DNA of 64,000 nt from Desulfovermiculus halophilus DSM 18834 (lineage in GTDB: Bacteria > Desulfobacterota > Desulfovibrionia > Desulfovibrionales > Desulfothermaceae): the NCBI RefSeq assembly GCF_000620765.1, contig NZ_JIAK01000008.1, positions 1-64,000 of the forward strand, read 5' to 3'. Of this stretch, positions 17,565 through 24,775 are shown piece after piece. Under the pieces are notes generated by a model, which was not told the origin of the DNA, did not search any database, and worked only from the letters and a program-made list of their open reading frames with translations. Positions within the stretch are counted from its first letter, which is position 1; the number at the start of each line of letters is the position of its first letter. The position numbers were made by a program, and so were the translations under genes.

Positions 17565-17600
17565 AGAGGGAGGCTCAAGCAGGGCCTCCCTCTGTTTTGT
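17565..17600 (+). terminator. terminator after the alcohol dehydrogenase
   Basis: 10-bp stem AGAGGGAGGC (17565-17574) with GCCTCCCTCT (17584-17593), then TGTTTTGTT. It separates the sigma-54 transcript from the AOR gene. Confidence 0.82.
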
Positions 17601-17763
17601 TCCGGCTTTGGTATGACAAAATTGACAGAGCTGTCCCCCTTGCTCCATGAAGGCAAACTGCATACTATTATCGTGTACTTAAGAAGCAGAGAAACCTCTG
17701 GTGAGTCTGTTCAGCACAGAGGAAAGATTGGAAAACACAGATCGTGCATTCAAGGAGGCCTGC

Positions 17764-19497
17764 ATGGACAAGATTTTGCGTATTGATGTCAGCGGAGCTC
17801 GGCCCTCTTTCAAGGAAGAAGGCCTGGGCGAGTACGCCGGCCTGGGCGGCCGGGCTTTGACCTCGGCGGTAGTCAATGCCGAGGTCCCGGCCGATTGCCA
17901 TCCCCTGGGGCCGGAAAACAAGCTGGTTATCGCCCCCGGCATGCTCAGCGGTACTGCCGCCGTAAACTCCGGTCGTCTCTCCGTGGGCTGCAAAAGCCCC
18001 CTGACCGGGGGGATCAAGGAAGCCAACGCCGGCGGACAGGCGGCCCAGGTCCTGGCCAAGCTGGGGTATGCAGCCGTGATTCTGGAAGGCGAACGAAGCG
18101 GCGACGATCTGTATGTTGTGCGCATCAGCAAGGATGGGGTCAAGATTGAGGCGGACAGCAGCGTACGGATGCTGACCAACTATCAGCTGGCCGAGAAGTT
18201 CAAGGACGAATACAGCAAAAACGGGTCCATGATCAGTATCGGCACAGCCGGAGAGATGCGCATGGCCAACTCCACTGTGGCGGTGACCGACCCGGAAGGA
18301 CGCCCGACTCGGCATGCGGGCCGGGGCGGAGTCGGTGCGGTCATGGGCTCCAAGGGGATCAAGACCATCCTGGTGGACGGAGCCGGAGCCAAGATGCTTC
18401 AGCCCAAGGATCCGGAAAAGTTCAAGGCCGCGAACAAGGTGTTTACCGAAGGCCTGCAGAAACACCCGGTCACCGGGCAGGGCCTGCCGACGTACGGGAC
18501 CAACATCCTGACCAATGTGGTCAATGAGGCCGGGGCCTATCCGAGCTACAACTTCAAGACCGGCCGGTACAAGGATGCAGCCAAGATCAGCGGTGAGGCC
18601 CAGGCCGAGCTGGAGACCAAGCGGGGGGGCAATCCCACCCACGGCTGCCACCGCGGATGCGTTATGCGCTGCTCCGGGGTGTTTGTAGACAAGGACGGCA
18701 ACTACGTGACCAAGCAGCCGGAGTACGAGACCGTCTGGTCCCACGGCGGAAACTGCGGGATCTGCGATCTGGACGAGATCGCCAGGCTGGATTTCCTGGA
18801 CGACGACTACGGGCTGGACACCATTGAGATGGGCGCGACCATCGGGGTGGCCATGGAGGCCGGTCTGCTGGAGTTCGGGGATGCCCAAAAGGCCATTGAC
18901 CTGGTCCATGAGGTGGGCAAGGGCACGCCGTTGGGCCGGATCCTGGGCAGCGGGACCGGAGCAACCGCCAAGGCCTTCGGTCTTGAACGGGCCCCGGTGG
19001 TCAAGAATCAGGCCATGCCGGCGTATGATCCGCGGGCTGTGAAAGGGGTGGGGGTGACCTACGCCACAACGCCCATGGGTGCGGATCACACCGCCGGATA
19101 TGCGGTAACCGCCAATATTCTGAAGGTGGGCGGCGAAGTGGATCCCCTCAAGGCCGAAGGCCAGGTGGATCTGTCCCGGAATCTGCAGATCGCCACAGCG
19201 GCTGTGGACGCCACCGGCATGTGCCTGTTCGTGGCCTTTGCTGTTCTGGATCAGCCGGAGACCTTTCAGGCCCTGATCGATATGCTCAATGCCATGTACG
19301 GACTTGAGCTCACCGCAGACGATGTGAGTGAGCTGGGCAAGTCCATCCTAAAGAATGAACGGGACTTCAATGCCCGGGCAGGCTTTACGGCAGCCCATGA
19401 CCGGCTGCCTCGCTACTTCCGGAGGGAAGCCCTGGAACCGCACAATGTGACCTTTGACATCTCGGATGATGAGTTGGACACAGTGTTTAACTGGTAG
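17764..19497 (+). CDS. aor: aldehyde:ferredoxin oxidoreductase (tungsten/molybdopterin)
   Basis: 577 residues from ATG 17764, just after AAGGAGG; an in-frame upstream start at 17701 would add unconserved residues. AOR hallmarks: N-terminal GLGGRALTS, the pterin-binding RHAGRGGVGAVMGSKGIK, the cluster motif GCHRGCVMRC (CxxxCxxxC) with a distal Cys in DATGMCLF, and TTPMGADHTAGY. It oxidises aldehydes to acids and reduces ferredoxin. Next to the alcohol dehydrogenase this suggests ethanol-to-acetate oxidation or aldehyde detoxification. Confidence 0.93.
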   Translation: MDKILRIDVSGARPSFKEEGLGEYAGLGGRALTSAVVNAEVPADCHPLGPENKLVIAPGMLSGTAAVNSGRLSVGCKSPLTGGIKEANAGGQAAQVLAKLGYAAVILEGERSGDDLYVVRISKDGVKIEADSSVRMLTNYQLAEKFKDEYSKNGSMISIGTAGEMRMANSTVAVTDPEGRPTRHAGRGGVGAVMGSKGIKTILVDGAGAKMLQPKDPEKFKAANKVFTEGLQKHPVTGQGLPTYGTNILTNVVNEAGAYPSYNFKTGRYKDAAKISGEAQAELETKRGGNPTHGCHRGCVMRCSGVFVDKDGNYVTKQPEYETVWSHGGNCGICDLDEIARLDFLDDDYGLDTIEMGATIGVAMEAGLLEFGDAQKAIDLVHEVGKGTPLGRILGSGTGATAKAFGLERAPVVKNQAMPAYDPRAVKGVGVTYATTPMGADHTAGYAVTANILKVGGEVDPLKAEGQVDLSRNLQIATAAVDATGMCLFVAFAVLDQPETFQALIDMLNAMYGLELTADDVSELGKSILKNERDFNARAGFTAAHDRLPRYFRREALEPHNVTFDISDDELDTVFNW

Positions 19498-19583
19498 CTC
19501 CAGCTGCTCATGCACCCCGGGATATGAGCCGTTGCCGTGGGCACTGGCTTGAACCGGGGCGGGCAATTGCAAAGGATTGAGAA

Positions 19584-19612
19584 GAAAGCGGCCGAAAGGG
19601 CCGCTTTCTTTT
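19584..19612 (+). terminator. hairpin with T tract between AOR and the next gene
   Basis: Perfect 10-bp stem GAAAGCGGCC/GGCCGCTTTC with a 5-base loop and TTTT. It ends two bases before the GGAGG of the downstream gene, so either that gene has its own promoter and the hairpin is inside its leader, or expression depends on read-through. Confidence 0.7.
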
Positions 19613-19623
19613 ATGGAGGCGAT

Positions 19624-20292
19624 ATGGTGATTCGGATCAAAGTCAAGGACCGGGAGGGGCAGATGTTCTTTCCCCTGCTCCGGGAAGGGGTGGATGTCCG
19701 GGTGGAGGTGGGCAAGAGCGTGTTTGCAATACTGCGGGATGACCTGCAGATCCCGGAAGATAGTATCCAGAAGGAGATCCAAAGCCTTTTTCTGGACCAC
19801 CACCCGGTTGATGATCTGGATACCCCTGTGCTGAAACCGGGGAGTGTCCTCTCCCTGTCCGCTGCCATGCCCGGTCTGATCGGGGCATGCATGCGCAGGG
19901 GGGGGACATACGCCGGTCTGCGCCAGGGCATTTCCTGGTCCGGGGAGAAAGGCGGCCGCAGCCAGCCGCAGACTGGATATATCCGGGTCAAGCTGTTCAA
20001 CTTTCTGGCCCCAAGGATCGGGCCACTGCTTTTATCCCGGGGAGTGCGGGTAGAGGGAGAGCGTTTGGCCCGGGTGGTGGAGGACATGACCCAGGCCGAG
20101 CGGGAGGGTGTTATCTCTATGCAGTTCCAGGACCTGGATGCCCACAGTACAGGCATGCAGCCCGAGGGCGAGGGCCGCAAGCCGCAGAATGCCGGATGGC
20201 GCGAGCTATTGGGAAACAGCGACGTCTGGGAGCAGACCCGGAAGGTCTTGGACAATCAGGAATCACTCTGGCTCCAGGTCCTGTTTGAATAG
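19624..20292 (+). CDS. AOR-linked protein with MoaD/ThiS-like N-terminal half
   Basis: 222 residues from ATG 19624 (GGAGG at 19615-19619). I do not recognise the full-length family. The first 100 residues read like a beta-grasp domain: VIRIKVKDREGQ, a middle helix, then DLDTPVLKPGSVLSLSAAMPG and a Gly pair in CMRRGG, recalling MoaD/ThiS carriers except that the chain continues for 120 more residues. The C-terminal half has no motif I can name. Placed directly after AOR, it may help build or insert the pterin cofactor; this is inference. Confidence 0.5.
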   Translation: MVIRIKVKDREGQMFFPLLREGVDVRVEVGKSVFAILRDDLQIPEDSIQKEIQSLFLDHHPVDDLDTPVLKPGSVLSLSAAMPGLIGACMRRGGTYAGLRQGISWSGEKGGRSQPQTGYIRVKLFNFLAPRIGPLLLSRGVRVEGERLARVVEDMTQAEREGVISMQFQDLDAHSTGMQPEGEGRKPQNAGWRELLGNSDVWEQTRKVLDNQESLWLQVLFE

Positions 20293-20445
20293 TCCGGGTC
20301 CGGGTTTGACCTGACCTCTGAAACCGGGTACATGTGCCTATCAGACTTAAGGAGCCAATAAAGCGGGGTATGCATGAGGCCAGTCCGGAAACAGGACGGG
20401 GCTGGTGCGTATGGGCTCATATTTCGGCATGGGTAGGGATAGGTT

Positions 20446-21252
20446 ATGGACAAAGTGAGCATCAATCCGTTGGGGGGCGTTTCAGCCCTGGGCCGGGCCA
20501 TCATCCACCTCATTCAGGAGCTCGGGGCCGTGTTTGTCTTCTTTCTCTCCGGGGTGCGCCATATCCTGGCCTGGCCTCCGGAGGTGAGCAAGGCTGTGCA
20601 CCAGGTGTACTTCATCGGGGTCAAATCCGTGTTCGTCATTCTCCTGGTCGGCCTTTTCACCGGGATGGTGCTTGGACTGCAGCTCTACTATACCCTGGTC
20701 AAGTTCGGGTCAGAAGGGGTGCTCGGGGCCGGTGTGGCCCTTTCCATCATCCGGGAGCTGGGTCCGGTGCTGACCGCCATCATGATCATCGGCCGGGCCG
20801 GATCGGCCATGGCCGCAGAGATCGGGATCATGCGCATAACCGAGCAGATCGACGCTCTGTTTACCATGGACATCAACCCGATCCGCTATTTGATCAGCCC
20901 CCGGATCCTGGCTTCTCTGATCAGCTTTCCCCTGCTCACGGCACTGTTTGATGTGGTAGGCATCATCGGCGGGTATTTGACCGGAGTTATTCTTTTGGGC
21001 ATCAATCCCGGCGTATTCTTTTCAAGAATGGAGTCCCTTGTGGTCGTGGCCGATGTGACCGGAGGATTTGTCAAGGCTCTGTTTTTCGGGATTATTGTGG
21101 TTACAATCTGCTGTTATCAAGGCTTCTACGTCCATCAGAGGGCTGGAGGCCATGGGGCCAAGGGGGTCAGTCTGGCCACGACCAGCGCTGTCGTCCTGTC
21201 TTCAGTGGCGGTGCTCATTTCCGACTATGTGCTGACCTCCTTCTTGCTTTAA
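20446..21252 (+). CDS. mlaE: MlaE-family ABC transporter permease
   Basis: 268 residues with five or six hydrophobic segments. The core IRELGPVLTAIMIIGRAGSAMAAEIG and MRITEQIDAL is the MlaE signature. It is the inner-membrane permease of the Mla phospholipid transport system, working with MlaF and MlaD. First gene of mlaE-F-D-C-A, which lacks a separate MlaB gene. Confidence 0.95.
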   Translation: MDKVSINPLGGVSALGRAIIHLIQELGAVFVFFLSGVRHILAWPPEVSKAVHQVYFIGVKSVFVILLVGLFTGMVLGLQLYYTLVKFGSEGVLGAGVALSIIRELGPVLTAIMIIGRAGSAMAAEIGIMRITEQIDALFTMDINPIRYLISPRILASLISFPLLTALFDVVGIIGGYLTGVILLGINPGVFFSRMESLVVVADVTGGFVKALFFGIIVVTICCYQGFYVHQRAGGHGAKGVSLATTSAVVLSSVAVLISDYVLTSFLL

Positions 21253-21283
21253 GCGAATACGACCACAGACGTTTGGCGAGTTC

Positions 21284-22519
21284 ATGACCACTCCTTTGAT
21301 AGAATTTAGGAACGTGACCAAATGCTTTGGGGACAAATGCATCCTGCGCAAGGCCAATCTGTGCATTTATCCCCAGGAAGTGACCACGTTGATCGGCAAG
21401 AGCGGCGTGGGCAAGAGCGTGACCCTTAAGCTGATCATTGGGCTCTTGCAGCCCGATGAGGGGGAGATCCTGTACCAGGGACAAAGCCTCCAGGCTTTGT
21501 CCAGCAAGGAGCGCAAGGCGATCAGGAAGCAGGTCAACTTCATGTTTCAGAACAATGCCTTGTTCGACTCCCTGAATGTCTACGACAATATAGCCCTGCC
21601 CCTGAAAGAAAAAACTGACATGACAGCGGACGAGATCAGGCAGCGGGTTGAGTCCAAGATGGACGCCCTTGACCTGCATGATGTTGAGCACCAATATCCG
21701 TCCCAAATCTCAGGCGGGATGCAGAAGAGGGTGGCTTTGGCCCGGGCTTTGATCACCGACCCCAAGGTGGTCCTGTTTGACGAGCCGACCACCGGCCTGG
21801 ACCCGGTGCGCAAGAACAACGTCCTGAGCATGATCACCCATAATCAGAGAAATTTCGGGTTCACCGCCGTGTTGGTCAGTCACGACGTCCCGGATGTGTT
21901 CTACATCTCCAACCGCATCGCCGTTCTTGAGGATGCCCAGATCGTTTTCCAGGGCACCCCCCTGGAACTGGAGCAGAGTGATCTTCAGGTCGTCTATGAA
22001 TATATCAACAGCGTACAGAGCCTGGAAAACGAGATTATCGAACTCAAAAGCCGGCTGGATCTGGAAGCGGCCTACACCAATATGGTCAAAAAACACAAGG
22101 ATCTGACCCTGTTCGTGTTCCATATCGAGAATTTGGAACGGATCCGGGGCAGAATCGGGGAGCTCATGGCCCATAAGATTGTAAGCACGGTTGCCGGCTT
22201 GGTCAGTTCCGCCCTGGAAGGGAAAAGCGCCGTATGCGGCCGGTACAGTCAGGAAAGGATTGTATGCCTGGTCCCCGGCCATATTTCCCAGGAAGCGGAT
22301 GAGGTGATCAGAAACGTCCAGCACCCTCTGCAAGAGACCAGGTTTTTTCATCCCACCTTTCTGGGCAGCAGATGCACGCCGTTCGGGGTGACCGCCGGTT
22401 GGACCGCGGCTGGGACGGACTCCATCCTGCACGAGACGGTCGAGCAGGCAGAAGATGCAGAACACGAATTGGCCAGGCTGGTCTGCGGCCAAAACAGTGG
22501 ACACGGGGAAACAGTATGA
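21284..22519 (+). CDS. mlaF: MlaF ABC ATPase with C-terminal degenerate GGDEF-like domain
   Basis: 411 residues. The first 245 or so are a normal MlaF: Walker A GKSGVGKS (about 39-46), signature SGGMQKRVALARAL, Walker B VVLFDEPTTGLDPV and H-loop SHDVPD. MlaF is normally about 265-275 residues. The extra 150 begin with a coiled-coil-like helix and then read FVFHIENLERIRGRIGELMA, VAGLVSSAL, CGRYSQERIVCLVPG and FGVTAGWTAAG. This follows the order of a GGDEF diguanylate-cyclase fold, with RYSQER in place of R-Y/F-GGDEF, so it should be catalytically dead. It may sense a nucleotide or mediate dimerisation (inference). The stop overlaps mlaD by ATGA. Confidence 0.88.
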   Translation: MTTPLIEFRNVTKCFGDKCILRKANLCIYPQEVTTLIGKSGVGKSVTLKLIIGLLQPDEGEILYQGQSLQALSSKERKAIRKQVNFMFQNNALFDSLNVYDNIALPLKEKTDMTADEIRQRVESKMDALDLHDVEHQYPSQISGGMQKRVALARALITDPKVVLFDEPTTGLDPVRKNNVLSMITHNQRNFGFTAVLVSHDVPDVFYISNRIAVLEDAQIVFQGTPLELEQSDLQVVYEYINSVQSLENEIIELKSRLDLEAAYTNMVKKHKDLTLFVFHIENLERIRGRIGELMAHKIVSTVAGLVSSALEGKSAVCGRYSQERIVCLVPGHISQEADEVIRNVQHPLQETRFFHPTFLGSRCTPFGVTAGWTAAGTDSILHETVEQAEDAEHELARLVCGQNSGHGETV

Positions 22520-22980
22520 GCAGCAGGTATGCGGTTGAGACATCTGTGGGGGTTTTCGTCTTGGTGGCTCTGCTTTGCGTCGGGTATTTGACCATTCAGC
22601 TCGGGGACTTCGACTTTTTCGGGGCCGATACCTACCGGATCAAGGCCCGTTTCAACTCCGTCTCCGGCTTGAAGGTGGGCAACGAGGTGCAGATTGCCGG
22701 CGTCAGCGTGGGCAAGGTGGAAGAGATTGATCTGAATACCGAGCAGTATGTGGCCATTGTGACCATGAGCATCGATCAGGACGTGGAGCTGCTCGACGAT
22801 TCCATGGCGGCGGTCAAGACCAGCGGTCTGATCGGGGACAAGTACATCAGCATCTCTCCCGGAGGCGTGGGGCTGCCCATGGAGTCCGGAGACATGATTA
22901 TCGATACCCAGAGTCCGATTGACGTGGAAGAGCTGGTGGGCAAGTATGTTTTCGGTGGAGCGGACGACGAGAGCAAGTAA
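22516..22980 (+). CDS. mlaD: MlaD periplasmic lipid-binding (MCE) protein
   Basis: 154 residues. An N-terminal membrane anchor (VGVFVLVALLCVGYLTI) is followed by one MCE domain (YRIKARFNSVSGLKVGNEVQIAGVSVGKV, shown in parts: YRIKARFNSVSGLKVG). Normal MlaD length. The start overlaps the mlaF stop by four bases (ATGA). It forms the hexameric ring on MlaE that passes lipids to MlaC. Confidence 0.94.
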   Translation: MSSRYAVETSVGVFVLVALLCVGYLTIQLGDFDFFGADTYRIKARFNSVSGLKVGNEVQIAGVSVGKVEEIDLNTEQYVAIVTMSIDQDVELLDDSMAAVKTSGLIGDKYISISPGGVGLPMESGDMIIDTQSPIDVEELVGKYVFGGADDESK

Positions 22981-23075
22981 ACAGTCCCCAGGCTCCGGGT
23001 TCCGCCAGGGTGGAGACCGGAGCAGAGCACAGCGGTGACGGACTGTGCATGGGCACATATGGAAGGGAGCAGAAT

Positions 23076-23774
23076 ATGATTTTGCAAAACAGCAGAGTAT
23101 GCACCTGGCGGCAGGTGGCGGTCCTTGTATGTGCCGGCCTGCTGCTCAATCTGGGCTGGGGAGTGCTCACCTGGGCCACGGCCCAGGAGGACGAGGGGCC
23201 CGCCCCGATTGTCCGTGCTTACTACGACAAGGTGCTAAGTGTTCTTGACGACCAGGACCTGAACAAAGATGAGCTGCGGGCCGAGCTGCAGAGTATGGCC
23301 CGGGAGGTGTTCTCTTTCCGGATCATGGGGCAGATGAGCCTGGGGCGCAACTGGCGAGGTCTGAATGCCGGGCAGCAGCAGGAGTTTGTCGACTTGTTCA
23401 CCAGGCTGCTGGAGAACACCTATTTTCAGAAGATCGAGCAGCACCTGGATCAGATAACCGGATACACCAAAGATGATATGCAGGTCAGCGAGGAGATCAT
23501 ATTTTCTTCCCGCAAGGCCGAAGTCCAGACCAAGATCGTGTATAACGACAAGAATGTCCCGGTTAATTACCGCTTCGTGAAGCTGGATCAGGGATGGAAA
23601 ATCTACGATGTCCTTGTCGAGGAGGTCAGCCTGGTCCAGAACTATCGGAGTCAGTTCAATGATGCGCTGCAAAACTCCTCGGTTCAGGCATTTATGCAGG
23701 ACATGCGGGACAAGGTGCAGGAGCTGGAAGACGGAGAAGACGAGCAACACGAAGATGAAGGTCCTTCGACCTAG
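23076..23774 (+). CDS. mlaC: MlaC-family periplasmic phospholipid-binding protein
   Basis: 232 residues from ATG 23076 (AAGGGAG upstream). Signal peptide, with cleavage likely near residue 35 (WATAQED). The Ttg2D/MlaC fold is recognisable from REVFSFRIMGQMSLGRNWRGL, QQEFVDLFTRLLENTYF and VNYRFVKLDQGWKIYDVLVEEVSL. It carries lipid between the MlaA outer-membrane complex and MlaFED. An acidic tail (EDGEDEQHEDEG) ends the protein. Confidence 0.92.
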   Translation: MILQNSRVCTWRQVAVLVCAGLLLNLGWGVLTWATAQEDEGPAPIVRAYYDKVLSVLDDQDLNKDELRAELQSMAREVFSFRIMGQMSLGRNWRGLNAGQQQEFVDLFTRLLENTYFQKIEQHLDQITGYTKDDMQVSEEIIFSSRKAEVQTKIVYNDKNVPVNYRFVKLDQGWKIYDVLVEEVSLVQNYRSQFNDALQNSSVQAFMQDMRDKVQELEDGEDEQHEDEGPST

Positions 23775-23839
23775 CATGTCCTTTGAGCGGATCGCAACGC
23801 ATTGCATTGTCGAACCCCGATACCAAGCCTGAGGGAGCA

Positions 23840-24637
23840 ATGGGATACCGTATATTTCTTTGTCTTGTCCTGGTGGCGGTTTGTGCCGTTCCATCCGGCC
23901 TGGTTCAGGCTGCGGATGTGGGTCCGGGTCCTGCCGGAAGCGAATCGGTTCAAACCGCGGGTCCTGGTGCAGAAGACGATCTGATGGCCGAGCTGGGATC
24001 GGATTACGGGGAGCCGGGCCAGCAGGCCATCGCCGATCCCCTGGAGCCATGGAATAGGCTCATGTTTCAGGTCAACGACAAGCTGTATTTCTGGGTTCTG
24101 CATCCGACTGCAGAAGGGTATGCGGCCGTGATGCCCAGACCGTGGCGGGAGTCTTTTGCCAATGCATTCGACAACGCCGCTTCTCCGGTTCGGATAGTGA
24201 ACGATCTGCTGCAGGGAGATGTTGTTCAGGCCGGGCAAGAGCTGGGGGCCTGCTTCATAAACACGGTCTTCGGCTTCGGCGGACTCCTGGAGCCTTCCCG
24301 GGGCATTCCGGCCTTAACCCCTGATCCGCCGGATACTGATACCGGATTGACCCTTGGAAGCTGGGGAATTGGGCATGGGATCTATCTCTTCTGGCCGGTC
24401 ATTGGCCCTTCCAGCCTGCGGGATACTGTGGGCAAGGTCGGAGACGGCTTCTTGCATCCAGTCTACTATTTTACTCCCTGGGAGTGGGATATTGGTCTAA
24501 AAGCCGGGGACGGGGTCAATATTCTGTCCCTGAATCTGGACCAGTACCAGGATCTGAAGGAAGGGGCGCTGGACCCGTACACTGCGTTTAAAGACGGATA
24601 TATCCAGTATCGCAAAAAGGCCCTGCACAAGGAATAA
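23840..24637 (+). CDS. mlaA: MlaA/VacJ outer-membrane lipid-asymmetry protein
   Basis: 265 residues from ATG 23840 (GAGGGAG upstream). A signal peptide (YRIFLCLVLVAVCAVPSGLVQA) precedes an acidic linker and the VacJ domain: DPLEPWNRLMFQVNDKLYFW, FANAFDNAASPVRIVNDLLQG, GLTLGSWGIGHG, LFWPVIGPSSLRDTVG. No clear lipobox cysteine follows the signal peptide, so it may not be a lipoprotein, unlike E. coli MlaA. Having mlaA inside the mlaEFDC operon is common outside the enterics. Confidence 0.93.
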   Translation: MGYRIFLCLVLVAVCAVPSGLVQAADVGPGPAGSESVQTAGPGAEDDLMAELGSDYGEPGQQAIADPLEPWNRLMFQVNDKLYFWVLHPTAEGYAAVMPRPWRESFANAFDNAASPVRIVNDLLQGDVVQAGQELGACFINTVFGFGGLLEPSRGIPALTPDPPDTDTGLTLGSWGIGHGIYLFWPVIGPSSLRDTVGKVGDGFLHPVYYFTPWEWDIGLKAGDGVNILSLNLDQYQDLKEGALDPYTAFKDGYIQYRKKALHKE

Positions 24638-24735
24638 GAGATACTGGCGGGAGGTATCTGTTCAGGGGGTCTTGCCCAGAGGTGCTGAAGGCCTCGCTGC
24701 ATACATCGTGGGCCGCATGCGGTTGCACGTAACCC

Positions 24736-24770
24736 TGCGCCTGCAATCTCCATTGCAGGCGCATCTTTTT
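24736..24770 (+). terminator. strong terminator ending the mla operon, directly before uvrA
   Basis: 12-bp perfect stem TGCGCCTGCAAT/ATTGCAGGCGCA with a 4-base loop, then TCTTTTT. It ends six bases before the uvrA start codon, leaving no room for a usual leader. Confidence 0.88.
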
Positions 24771-24775
24771 GCCCT

